Positions 18,130-26,159 of a stretch of 57,088 bases of DNA are shown piece after piece (position 1 is the first letter of the stretch; each line of letters starts with the position of its first letter). This DNA comes from Microbacterium gubbeenense DSM 15944. Its GTDB lineage: Bacteria > Actinomycetota > Actinomycetes > Actinomycetales > Microbacteriaceae. Location of the stretch: NCBI RefSeq assembly GCF_000422745.1, contig NZ_AUGQ01000015.1:1-57088 (forward strand), in the 5' to 3' direction. The translations under genes were made by a program, and so were the position numbers. Below the pieces are notes generated by a model, which saw only the letters and a list, made by a program, of their open reading frames with translations, made no database searches and had not been told where the DNA came from.

Positions 18130-18832
18130 ACGGATCCTCGGGCTCATCGATCGGCGTGATCGACGCGGCTTCGATGACGAGCTCGCCGCCGTCGCCGACC
18201 GTCACGTCGCCGGTCAGCTCGACCCAATCGCCCGTCGCGAGGTCGGGCACATCACCCTCGAGCGGCAGCGTCGCGGGCATCGCGTCGATGACGCAGTGCG
18301 TGATGATCAGCCGGCTGAGCGCGGAGGATCCGTCGTCGCCCGGCGTCATGAACCCCGTGAGCGTCACCTGCTCGCCCGCATAGCGTTCGGGGCTCGTCGC
18401 CGCGGTGAACACGGCCGCCCAGTCGCCGACGCCGAACGTCGACGTGTCGACGACGCCGAGCTCGACGTCATCGGCCCCGGCGAACAGGGTCGGGTTGCCC
18501 GTGTCGCGCTCCATCGCCAGCTCGGCCGACAGGGTCGCCGGCGGCAGGATCAGGGCGGCCGCCGCGACGCCGGCGGCGATCGTTCCGCCCGTCACGCCCG
18601 CGATGGGGCCCCAGCGCGACCGGTCGCCGTGGTCGTGGTCGTGATGCTCGTGGTCCTCGGGCCGCACGGCGATCGCGAGCACGGTCCCGACGAGCACCAC
18701 AACCGCCATGCCGCACGCGAACCACGCCTGGCCCGGGTTGATGTACAGCTGCAGCCGCTCCGTCACGGTCAGGCTGACCGTGACGACCGAGAGCACCGCC
18801 GCGAGCGCGACGCCGAGCCACTTAGACCACAA
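18119..18832 (-). CDS. TIGR03943 family protein (YcgQ-like), partner of the UPF0718 permease
   Basis: A 237-residue protein with two N-terminal membrane segments (WLGVALAAVLSVVTVSLTV, FACGMAVVVLVGTVLAIAV), a histidine-rich cytoplasmic-looking stretch (EDHEHHDHDHGDRSRWG), a third hydrophobic segment, and a conserved C-terminal domain (YAGEQVTLTGFMTP, RLIITHCVIDAMP, TGDWVELTGDVTVGD). This is the TIGR03943 family, which always accompanies a UPF0718 permease; their joint transport role is not established. It overlaps the permease gene by 11 bases. The histidine cluster fits metal binding. Confidence 0.85.
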   Translation of the reverse strand: MWSKWLGVALAAVLSVVTVSLTVTERLQLYINPGQAWFACGMAVVVLVGTVLAIAVRPEDHEHHDHDHGDRSRWGPIAGVTGGTIAAGVAAAALILPPATLSAELAMERDTGNPTLFAGADDVELGVVDTSTFGVGDWAAVFTAATSPERYAGEQVTLTGFMTPGDDGSSALSRLIITHCVIDAMPATLPLEGDVPDLATGDWVELTGDVTVGDGGELVIEAASITPIDEPEDPYEY

Positions 18833-19889
18833 GGTTCGCCACCGCCCCGATCGTGAAGGCCGCCATGAGCACGATCGCCACCAGCACGGCGATCGTCTTC
18901 GCGGTGAAGGTGGTGCGCATCAGTGCGATCATCTTGACGTCGACGATGGGGCCGGTCAGCAGGAATGCGACGATCGACCCGGTCGTGAACGTCGAGGCGA
19001 AGCTCAGAGCGAAGAAGCTGTCGACGTTCGAGCAGATCGCGACCGTGACGGCCAGCAGCATCATCGCGACGATCGACAGGACGGGGTCGGATCCGATGGC
19101 GACCAGCGCGCTGCGCGGGATCAGCACCTGCACGGCGCCCGCGACGGCGGATCCGACGATGAGGGCGGGCATGACCGCCCTCAGCTCGACGACGAACTGC
19201 GCGAGGCTGCGGCGGAACTTCGATCCGTGCGCGTCCTGCGCGTCGTCGCACGCGATGCGGAACCGCTCGGTGAGCAGCACATCAGGCTCGGGGTGCAGGC
19301 TGAACACCCACCCGATCAGCAGCGCGATGCCGTAGCCGCCGAGGATGCGCATCAGGAGGATGCCGCCGTCCATGCCGAACGCCTGGTGCGTCGTGACGAT
19401 CACGATCGGGTTGACGATCGGCGCGGCCACCAGGAACGCGAGGGTGTCGCCCGGGGTGAGGCCGCGCATCATCAGGCCGCGGGCGAACGGTACGTTTCCG
19501 CACTCGCACACGGGAATCAGCATGCCGAGAGCCGCGAGCACCATGCGTCGCGGCCATGCCCTCTTCGGCAGCACCTTCTCGATCACGTGGGCCGGAACCC
19601 ACACCTGCACCGCGATCGAGAGCACGACACCGAGCGCCACGAACGGCAGCGACTCGATCAGCACGCTCAGCGTGAGGGTCAGCCCGTCCTGCGCCCGGGT
19701 CGGCAACGGGCTGTCGAAGAGGTTCGGGAGGAAGGCATCGGCGGCGAACATCGCGGCCACGAGCACGACCGCAATGCAGAAGTACGGCACGAACTGCCGA
19801 ATACCACGCTGATCGCCCCGGTTCTGCGGGCTGCGGCGGGTTCCGCCGTCGTTGTGCTCGCGCACGGGAGCGGCCGAGTCGGGCGACAC
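18822..19889 (-). CDS. UPF0718 (DUF318) family permease
   Basis: A 355-residue integral membrane protein (YcgR-like) with around eight hydrophobic segments. The family's cysteine motifs are visible: PVCECGNVPFARGLMMRG and AICSNVDSFFALSFAS, with AAPIVNPIVIVTT and LTGPIVDVKMIALM as the paired re-entrant-like segments. The GTG start at 19889 is 4 bases after the zur stop, so it is almost surely cotranscribed with zur. Members have been linked to export of metal or organoarsenic compounds; the context here points to zinc, by inference. Confidence 0.88.
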   Translation of the reverse strand: MSPDSAAPVREHNDGGTRRSPQNRGDQRGIRQFVPYFCIAVVLVAAMFAADAFLPNLFDSPLPTRAQDGLTLTLSVLIESLPFVALGVVLSIAVQVWVPAHVIEKVLPKRAWPRRMVLAALGMLIPVCECGNVPFARGLMMRGLTPGDTLAFLVAAPIVNPIVIVTTHQAFGMDGGILLMRILGGYGIALLIGWVFSLHPEPDVLLTERFRIACDDAQDAHGSKFRRSLAQFVVELRAVMPALIVGSAVAGAVQVLIPRSALVAIGSDPVLSIVAMMLLAVTVAICSNVDSFFALSFASTFTTGSIVAFLLTGPIVDVKMIALMRTTFTAKTIAVLVAIVLMAAFTIGAVANLVV

Positions 19890-19893
19890 GAGC

Positions 19894-20286
19894 TCAGACG
19901 GCCTTGGCGGTGCACTCCGCGCAGACGCCGAAGATGTCGACGACGTGCTCGGCGTCGCTGAAGCCGTTCTCTGCCGCGGTATCGCGCGCCCACCGCTCGA
20001 CCGCGCGGGCCTCGATCTCGACCGTCTTGCCGCACCGGCGGCAGATCAGGTGATGGTGGTGCCCCTCGGTCGTGCACGCACGGAACAGGTTCTCGCCCTC
20101 CGGGCTCTGCAGGCTGTCGGCCTCGCCCGACTTCGCGAAGCCGGCAAGGGTGCGATAGACCGTCGCGAGCCCGATGCCCGTCTCGTCGCGGATGAGCGCG
20201 TGGAGGTCCTGCGCGCTCACGAAACCGCTGGTCGACGTGAGCGCCTCGCGCACCGCCTCCCGCTGCCACGTATTGCGCTGTGCCAT
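19894..20286 (-). CDS. zur: Zinc-responsive Fur family repressor (Zur)
   Basis: A 130-residue Fur-family protein. A winged helix (WQREAVREALTSTSGFVSAQ, GLATVYRTLAGFAKSG) precedes the metal-binding dimer domain with GHHHHLICRRCGKTVEIE and CAEC. The CxxC pairs form the structural zinc site. It is placed inside the znuC-znuB-zur run, 10 bases after the znuB stop, which favours Zur over Fur or PerR. In zinc sufficiency it would bind palindromes such as that upstream of znuA. Autoregulation through the znuC promoter is likely. Confidence 0.93.
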   Translation of the reverse strand: MAQRNTWQREAVREALTSTSGFVSAQDLHALIRDETGIGLATVYRTLAGFAKSGEADSLQSPEGENLFRACTTEGHHHHLICRRCGKTVEIEARAVERWARDTAAENGFSDAEHVVDIFGVCAECTAKAV

Positions 20287-20296
20287 GGGATCGAGC

Positions 20297-21148
20297 CTAC
20301 TTGACCCGCGTGCGAACGGCCCGGGAGCGCGAGGAGTCGACGATGCGGCACACCAAGTAGATGAGGAACGAGATCGACGTGATGTACGGGCTGACGGGCA
20401 GGGTCCCGGCGATCGCCAGCAGGATGCCGCCGGCCGCCGAGACGAGCCCGAATACGGCCGACAGGATCGGCACGGCCACGGGGCCGTGGCTCACCCGCAT
20501 CGCCGCGGCCGCCGGGGTCACGAGCAGCGCCATCACGAGCAGGGCGCCGATGATGTGCACCGCGGCCGCGACGATCGCGCCGAGCAGCAGCATGAACGCG
20601 ATGCTCAGCCCGCGCACCGGGATCCCGCGCGCCTCGGCCGCCTGCGGGTCGAGCGAGTCGAAGCGCAGCGGGTTCCACAGCACGATGAGGCCCACGAGCA
20701 CGACCGCGCAGATGCCGATGAGCCAGGTCAGGTCGGTGTCGGAAACGGCGACGATCTGGCCGGTCAGCAGGCTGAACCGGTTCGCGGAGCGGCCGTTGTA
20801 CATCGAGATGAACAAGATCCCGAGCCCCAGCCCGAACGGCATGAGCACGCCGACGATCGAGTTGCGATCGCGCGCCCGGGCGCCCAACAACCCGATGATG
20901 AGGGCCGCGACGATCGCGCCTGCGAGGGATCCGAACACCACGGATCCGCCGACAAGCAGCGCGAGCGCGGCGCCGGCGAACGACAGCTCGCTGATGCCGT
21001 GCACCGCGAAGGCCATGTCGCGCTGCATGATGAACACGCCCGCGAGGCCGCCGACGATGCCGAGCGCGATCGCCGCGATCAGCGGGTTCTGCATGAGCAC
21101 CAGCAGCTCGCCGTAGTCCTCGAAGGAGAACACGTCGGACCAGGTCAT
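20297..21148 (-). CDS. znuB: Zinc ABC transporter permease
   Basis: A 283-residue ABC-3 family membrane protein with about eight hydrophobic segments. Characteristic stretches are NPLIAAIALGIVGGLAGVFI near the start, HGISELSFAGAALALL, and AFMLLLGAIVAAAVHIIGAL. It forms the membrane pore of the ZnuABC/AdcABC importer. Its start overlaps the znuC stop (ATGA at 21145-21148), a sign of coupled translation. Confidence 0.94.
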   Translation of the reverse strand: MTWSDVFSFEDYGELLVLMQNPLIAAIALGIVGGLAGVFIMQRDMAFAVHGISELSFAGAALALLVGGSVVFGSLAGAIVAALIIGLLGARARDRNSIVGVLMPFGLGLGILFISMYNGRSANRFSLLTGQIVAVSDTDLTWLIGICAVVLVGLIVLWNPLRFDSLDPQAAEARGIPVRGLSIAFMLLLGAIVAAAVHIIGALLVMALLVTPAAAAMRVSHGPVAVPILSAVFGLVSAAGGILLAIAGTLPVSPYITSISFLIYLVCRIVDSSRSRAVRTRVK

Positions 21149-21963
21149 CCGGCGTCCTCCTCGTGGTCGTGATCGTGGTGCGGGTGGTGCGGCTCTCCGC
21201 CGGGAATGCCGGCGACCAGCAGGCGCCCCGCGGTGCGGACGACCTCGACGGGAGCCCCGTAGAGGTCGCTCAGCACATCGCTGCGCAGCACCTCATCGGG
21301 GGTGCCGAGGCGGAAGCGTCCGCCGGCGATATAGAGAATCCGGTCGACAGAGCCGAGCACGGGGTTGATGTCGTGCGTGACGAACACGACGCCGACACCC
21401 GTCGTACGGCGCTGTTCGTCGATGATGTTCGTGACTGCGCGCTGGTTCTTCAGATCGAGGCTCGACAGCGGCTCATCGCACAGCAGCAGCGCGGGCCGAT
21501 CGGCGAGCGCCTGCCCGACGCGCAGCCTCTGCTGCTCGCCGCCCGACAGCGATCCGACGGGGTCGTCGGCGTAGCTCGTCGCTCCGACGGCCTCGAGCAG
21601 CGCGTCGACGCGAGCGCGGTCGCCGCGGCGCGGGATCGGGGCGCCGAATCGGGTGCCGTTCACGCCGAGCGCGACGAGGTCGCGGGCGCGCAGGTTGGTG
21701 CCGAGCGGGAACGGGCGCTGCTGCGGGATGTAGCCGACGCGGTCGTTTCCGCGGCGCACCGCGCGTCCGTCGACGGTGATGGATCCCTCGCTGAGCTTCT
21801 GCAGGCCGAGGATCGCGCGCAGGAGCGTGGTCTTGCCGGATCCGGAGGGTCCGAGCACGGCGACGAACTCGCCGGGGGCGATCTCGAGGTCGAGCCCGTG
21901 CCAGAGGTCGCGGCCGCTGAGGCGCAGTCCAGCGCCTTCGATCCGGAGCACGGGGTCAGTCAT
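21145..21963 (-). CDS. znuC: Zinc ABC transporter ATP-binding protein
   Basis: A 272-residue ABC ATPase: Walker A GPSGSGKTT (~39-47), Q-loop VGYIPQQRPF, signature SLSGGEQQR, Walker B LLLCDEPLSSLD, and the switch histidine in VFVTHDINPV. A histidine-rich tail (EPHHPHHDHDHEEDAG) is unusual for an ATPase but recurs in zinc systems and may sense or buffer zinc. It is the first gene of the znuC-znuB-zur series, separated from znuA by a strong hairpin, so it probably has its own promoter. Confidence 0.94.
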   Translation of the reverse strand: MTDPVLRIEGAGLRLSGRDLWHGLDLEIAPGEFVAVLGPSGSGKTTLLRAILGLQKLSEGSITVDGRAVRRGNDRVGYIPQQRPFPLGTNLRARDLVALGVNGTRFGAPIPRRGDRARVDALLEAVGATSYADDPVGSLSGGEQQRLRVGQALADRPALLLCDEPLSSLDLKNQRAVTNIIDEQRRTTGVGVVFVTHDINPVLGSVDRILYIAGGRFRLGTPDEVLRSDVLSDLYGAPVEVVRTAGRLLVAGIPGGEPHHPHHDHDHEEDAG

Positions 21964-21977
21964 TCGCCCATCCTATT

Positions 21978-21992
21978 CGCGAGTGATTATCG
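21978..21992 (-). promoter_or_regulatory. Weak candidate Zur site before znuC
   Basis: On the minus strand CGATAATCACTCGCG matches the 15-base core of the box at 37716 (TGAGAATCATTGTCA) at 9 of 15 positions and lies 14 bases upstream of the znuC start. It is much weaker than the znuA site. Confidence 0.3.
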
Positions 21993-22007
21993 TTTGCCGC
22001 ATGCAGA

Positions 22008-22045
22008 GGCCGCGCGGAACCGTCCCCATACGGTTCCGCGCGGCC
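22008..22045 (-). terminator. Strong hairpin between znuA and znuC
   Basis: GGCCGCGCGGAACCGT (22008-22023) and its exact inverse at 22030-22045 form a 16-bp perfect stem with a 6-base loop, 14 bases after the znuA stop. The minus-strand tail is not T-rich. It should end or attenuate the znuA transcript. Confidence 0.8.
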
Positions 22046-22059
22046 GGTCTGTCGGAGGA

Positions 22060-23106
22060 TCAGCCGAGGGCGCCCTCGAGAGCGTCGGCATTGGCGTTCA
22101 TCCACCCGAAGTAGCTCTCGCCGTCGGGGATCGTCTCGGTGAACTCGATCACCGGAACATCATTCGACTCGGCGACCTCGATGACCCGGCTCGTCTCGGC
22201 GCCGCCGGTCTGGGCATTCGCGACCAGCACCGACACCTCGCCCGATTCGATCGATTTGATGGCCTTGTTGAGCACGGCCGGGGCGACATCCTCCCCGTGT
22301 TCGACGGCCTCCGCGAAGCCGTCGGTCGTCGCATCTTCAAGGCCAGCGGCCTCGGCGAAGTATCCACCGACCGGTTCGGTGAAGAACGCGGCCTCGCCCT
22401 CATGATCGGAGGCAATGACATCGAGACGACCCTCGAGAGCTGCGATCTCATCGAGAACTCCCTGCGTGCCCGCGGCGACTTGGTCGGCCGCCTCGGGAAT
22501 CAGCTCGTCGAGCTCCTCCTGCAGCGCCTCCGCGAAGTGCTCGATCGTGTGCGGGTCATACCAGACGTGCTCGTTGAAGCCGTGGACGTGATCGTGGTCG
22601 TCGCCTGCCTCGGCGTGCTCCTCCTCGTGCTCATGGGCGTGCTCATCCTCGTCGGCGTGCTCGCCCTCGTCAGCGTGCTCGCTCTCGTCAGCGTGCTCGT
22701 GGTCATCCTCGTCGTGCTCACCGTCGTCACCCGGATACGCGTGACTGAACTCGACGACGCTCATGACGTGCTCGACCCCGGCTGTCTCCAGCAGATCCGT
22801 CATGAACTGGTCGTATCCACCGCCGTTCATTATCACGAGGTCGGCGTCCTTGACCGTGAGGCCATCGCGCGCGGTCGCTTCGTAGTCATGCGGGTCGACC
22901 GCGGCGGAATCGATGACCGCCTCCACCTCTGCACCGTCCCCGACGATGGCGCTGACGATGTCGGCATAGACGCTCGTGGATGTGACGATGCGGAATGAGC
23001 TGTCGGAAGCCGGCTCGGCCTCGGCATCGGCCGACGAACAGCCGGTCGCGACCAGCCCGCCGATGGCGATGACAGTGAAGGGGAGGATGATTCGGCGCAA
23101 TCGCAT
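22060..23106 (-). CDS. znuA: Zinc ABC transporter substrate-binding lipoprotein
   Basis: A 348-residue cluster A-I binding protein with a lipoprotein signal (ILPFTVIAIGGLVATGCSS). Ligand regions are visible: SVYADIVSAIVGD, DPHDYEAT, the metal-site region EHVWYDPHTIEHFAEAL, and PVIEFTETIPDG. Between them (residues ~125-175) lies a long Asp/Glu/His-rich loop with HADE-type repeats (HADESEHADEGEHADEDEH), the hallmark of zinc-specific members, which gathers zinc outside the membrane. The gene is monocistronic, between a Zur-type box upstream and a strong hairpin downstream. Confidence 0.95.
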   Translation of the reverse strand: MRLRRIILPFTVIAIGGLVATGCSSADAEAEPASDSSFRIVTSTSVYADIVSAIVGDGAEVEAVIDSAAVDPHDYEATARDGLTVKDADLVIMNGGGYDQFMTDLLETAGVEHVMSVVEFSHAYPGDDGEHDEDDHEHADESEHADEGEHADEDEHAHEHEEEHAEAGDDHDHVHGFNEHVWYDPHTIEHFAEALQEELDELIPEAADQVAAGTQGVLDEIAALEGRLDVIASDHEGEAAFFTEPVGGYFAEAAGLEDATTDGFAEAVEHGEDVAPAVLNKAIKSIESGEVSVLVANAQTGGAETSRVIEVAESNDVPVIEFTETIPDGESYFGWMNANADALEGALG

Positions 23107-23121
23107 GCGACGAATCTACCT

Positions 23122-23142
23122 AAATGACAATCGTTATCAAAA
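23122..23142. promoter_or_regulatory. Zur-type operator upstream of znuA
   Basis: AAATGACAATCGTTATCAAA is an AT-rich imperfect palindrome (TGA.AA.....TT.TCA) whose near edge is 15 bases upstream of the znuA start codon (23106). It resembles actinobacterial Zur boxes and matches the palindrome at 37716-37736 at 16 of 21 positions. Confidence 0.75.
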
Positions 23143-23214
23143 TCAATTCGCTGTGAATCTCACGACATTGCGAGAACGCCGACGGCCGCACAGTCGAACC
23201 CGGGTGACCCCTCG

Positions 23215-23778
23215 CTACTCGCGCGCCCAGTCCGCGTCCGTCAACTCGATCTCATTCGTCATGTCGCGCAGAAATCGAATCACGACCTCGCGCTCATGCG
23301 GAGCCAGCCGTGCGGCCGAATAGAACCTGCGTGCCTGCTGACGCCCCACGGTCTCGCGAGCCGCGCTGTACGTTCCGGGCGTGATGCGCACGGTGAGCGC
23401 GCGCCGATCCGTCGGGTGCGGAAGCCGCTCGACATGGCCGCCCTTCGTGAGGCGATCGAGAAGCTTCGTCGTCGATGCGGTCGAGATATCGAGGTGCTGG
23501 GCGATCTGCCCCGGCGTGACGAGCTCTCCCGCGAGCGACGTGACGATCAGGAAATGGATGGCCCGCATGTCTGTCTCGTTGAGCTTCATATAGCGGCGCG
23601 ACGCGGCGCTCAGGCGCGCCTCTGCTTCACGAAGGTCGCCGAGCGCAGTCATGACCTCGCTGATCTGCGCGACATCCTCGTCAGCGATCCCGGTGCGGTC
23701 GATCAGAAGCTGATCCGGATCGTTGGCCACGACATCGAACATCGAACGCGACTGCGACTCGTGCTCTCCTGTCTCCAC
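23215..23778 (-). CDS. MarR family transcriptional regulator
   Basis: A 187-residue MarR-type winged helix protein. The DNA-binding part is visible in ETDMRAIHFLIVTSLAG, VTPGQIAQHLDISTASTTKL and LDRLTKGGHVERLPHPTDRR, with RALTVRITP forming the wing. It is divergent from an MMPL exporter gene with an 88-bp gap, the usual arrangement for a local repressor of an efflux pump. The start is uncertain: GTG at 23778, or an ATG 11 codons later (MFDVVAND). Confidence 0.88.
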   Translation of the reverse strand: METGEHESQSRSMFDVVANDPDQLLIDRTGIADEDVAQISEVMTALGDLREAEARLSAASRRYMKLNETDMRAIHFLIVTSLAGELVTPGQIAQHLDISTASTTKLLDRLTKGGHVERLPHPTDRRALTVRITPGTYSAARETVGRQQARRFYSAARLAPHEREVVIRFLRDMTNEIELTDADWARE

Positions 23779-23820
23779 CCGAGTAGCTTACGCATACGCT
23801 TGCTTCATGCTTCATTTGTT

Positions 23821-23835
23821 TCTAGCCTAGCTAGA
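23821..23835. promoter_or_regulatory. Candidate MarR operator
   Basis: TCTAGC-CTA-GCTAGA forms an inverted repeat in the divergent gap, 31 bases before the MMPL start codon. Repeated CTAG elements continue to its right (TAGACTAGCG). It fits the position of a MarR site controlling both genes. Confidence 0.5.
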
Positions 23836-23866
23836 TAAGTTGTAGACTAGCGAAAGCTCGTCAGAC

Positions 23867-26113
23867 GTGTTCCCGCCACCGCGCGCTGCTCCACCCCGGC
23901 CGATACGGAAGGACAAGATCATCCGCTCCTTGATCCGCGTGACCCTCCCCGCACTTCTCATCGTCGCGTGGCTGGCCGGTGCGTCGTTCGGGGGACCACT
24001 GTTCGGCAAGATCAGTGAGGTCTCTTCGAACGAGCAGACCGCCTACCTCCCGGAATCTGCCGACGCGACTCAGGTTCAGGAGCGGCTCGGCGAGTTCCAG
24101 GACTCCGATGCCATTCCCGCGATCGCCGTGTTCACGTCGAACGACGAGCTCACGGACGACGAGCAGCAGCGAATCACCGATGCCGTGACGCAGGTGACCG
24201 GGGTCGACGGCGTGGCCGACGACGTCTCTCCCGCATTGCCGTCAGAGGACGGACTCGCCATGCAGGCGTTCGTGCCGATCGATTCGTCGGCCGACGTCGG
24301 AGACGTCGTCACAGCTCTCGGTGAGAAGCTGCGCGGATCCGTTCCGGACGGCGTCGACGTGGCGGTCACCGGGCCGGCGGGCTTCACGGCCGACCTGGCC
24401 GCGGGCTTCGCCGGCATCGATGGGCTGCTTCTCGGCGTTGCTCTGATTGCGGTGCTCATCATCCTCGTGTTGGTGTACCGCTCGGTGCTCCTGCCATTCG
24501 TCGTGCTGTCGACGAGCCTATTCGCGCTGTGCGTGGCGCTGCTCGTGGTGTGGTGGCTCGCGAAGTGGGACGTGCTCCTGTTGAGCGGGCAGACGCAAGG
24601 GATCCTGTTCATCCTCGTGATCGGCGCTGCGACCGACTACGCATTGCTGTTCGTGTCGCGTTTCCGCGAGGAGCTGCGTCGCAGCGCGGACAAGGGCTCT
24701 GCCATCACGGCCGCATGGAAGGGCTCGCTCGAGCCGATCCTCGCCTCCGGCGGAACCGTGATTGCCGGTCTGCTGTGCCTGCTGCTCAGCGACCTCAAAT
24801 CGAACAGCACTCTGGGCCCCGTCGCCGCAATCGGCATCGTGTTCGCCATGCTCTCCGCCCTCACACTGCTGCCCGCCCTGCTGTACGCATTCGGCCGGAC
24901 CGCGTTCTGGCCGCGCGCACCACGAATCGACGACCGACGCGACGCGCCGGAGGAGCGCGAGCATTCCGCCCCGCCCGCTCGCGGGGCACTGGCGTTCCTG
25001 CCCGTGGCTCGCGCAGTGACCGCACCGATCCGCACGCTGAGTCCCCAGGCTGCGGGCCTCTGGGGGCGCGTCGCCGCGCTCGTCGCCCGGCGGCCGCGTT
25101 GGGTCTGGCTGCTCACCACGGCCGTACTCATCGCGGGCGCCGCATTCGTTCCGCAGCTGCAGGCCGACGGCGTGCCGCAGTCGGATCTCGTGCTCGGCGC
25201 TTCGGAAGCGCGAGACGGCCAGGCGGCTCTCGGCGAGCATTTCCCCGGCGGATCCGGCAGCCCTGCCTACGTCATCGCACCGGAGGACGAGATGCAGGAG
25301 ACGGTCGACGCTCTGCTCTCGAACGATGGCGTCACTGACGTGTCGGTGTCCGCGGCCGATGCCCCGAGCGGATCCGCCCCGGTGACCTCCGACGGCATCG
25401 CTTCCTTCGGCGGTCCGGCACCCGAACCGACAGTCGAGAACGGCGACGTCCTGCTGCAGGCGACACTCTCCGACGCGGCCGATTCCACCTCCGCGATTGA
25501 CACGGTGAGAGCGCTGCGCGACGACCTGCCCGACCTGCTCGTCGGTGGCGTGACAGCGACCGCGATCGATACGAACGATGCCTCGATCCACGATCGCGGC
25601 CTCATCATCCCGATCGTTCTCGCGGTGATCCTCGTCATCCTCATGCTGCTGCTGCGGTCGATCCTCGCGCCGATCCTGCTCGTGCTCACGACCGTGCTCT
25701 CGTTCGGCACGGCCATGGGCGTCTCGGCTCTCGTGTTCAACCACGTGCTGGGCTTCCCTGGCGCGGATCCCGCTGTGCCGCTGTTCGGATTCGTCTTCCT
25801 CGTCGCGCTCGGGATCGACTACAACATCTTCCTCATGACCCGCGTGCGCGAGGAGTCTCTCGCGCACGGAACGCGCGAGGGAATCCTGCGCGGACTGTCC
25901 GTGACGGGCGGTGTCATCACGTCAGCCGGGGTCGTGCTTGCGGCGACGTTCGCGGCGCTCGCGGTGATCCCGATCCTGTTCCTCGCGCAGCTCGCCTTCA
26001 TCGTCGCCTTCGGCGTTCTGCTCGACACCTTCGTGGTGCGTTCGCTGCTCGTTCCTGCGCTGACCTACGACATCGGCCGGAAGATCTGGTGGCCATCGCG
26101 GCTCAGCAGGTGA
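23867..26113 (+). CDS. MMPL family transporter
   Basis: A 748-residue RND-type membrane protein, mycobacterial MmpL-like, with two halves of about six membrane segments each. The conserved proton-relay segments are GAATDYALLFVSRFREEL in the first half and ALGIDYNIFLMTRVREES in the second. Large external loops follow the first segment of each half (EQTAYLPESADATQV; VLGASEARDGQAALGE). Such proteins export lipids, siderophores or drugs using the proton gradient. It starts at GTG 23867 and is divergent from a MarR regulator; the substrate is unknown. Confidence 0.92.
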   Translation: MFPPPRAAPPRPIRKDKIIRSLIRVTLPALLIVAWLAGASFGGPLFGKISEVSSNEQTAYLPESADATQVQERLGEFQDSDAIPAIAVFTSNDELTDDEQQRITDAVTQVTGVDGVADDVSPALPSEDGLAMQAFVPIDSSADVGDVVTALGEKLRGSVPDGVDVAVTGPAGFTADLAAGFAGIDGLLLGVALIAVLIILVLVYRSVLLPFVVLSTSLFALCVALLVVWWLAKWDVLLLSGQTQGILFILVIGAATDYALLFVSRFREELRRSADKGSAITAAWKGSLEPILASGGTVIAGLLCLLLSDLKSNSTLGPVAAIGIVFAMLSALTLLPALLYAFGRTAFWPRAPRIDDRRDAPEEREHSAPPARGALAFLPVARAVTAPIRTLSPQAAGLWGRVAALVARRPRWVWLLTTAVLIAGAAFVPQLQADGVPQSDLVLGASEARDGQAALGEHFPGGSGSPAYVIAPEDEMQETVDALLSNDGVTDVSVSAADAPSGSAPVTSDGIASFGGPAPEPTVENGDVLLQATLSDAADSTSAIDTVRALRDDLPDLLVGGVTATAIDTNDASIHDRGLIIPIVLAVILVILMLLLRSILAPILLVLTTVLSFGTAMGVSALVFNHVLGFPGADPAVPLFGFVFLVALGIDYNIFLMTRVREESLAHGTREGILRGLSVTGGVITSAGVVLAATFAALAVIPILFLAQLAFIVAFGVLLDTFVVRSLLVPALTYDIGRKIWWPSRLSR

Positions 26114-26159
26114 CGCGGATCCCTTGTGCGTCGTGCGACGGTCGGGGCACGATGAGTGC

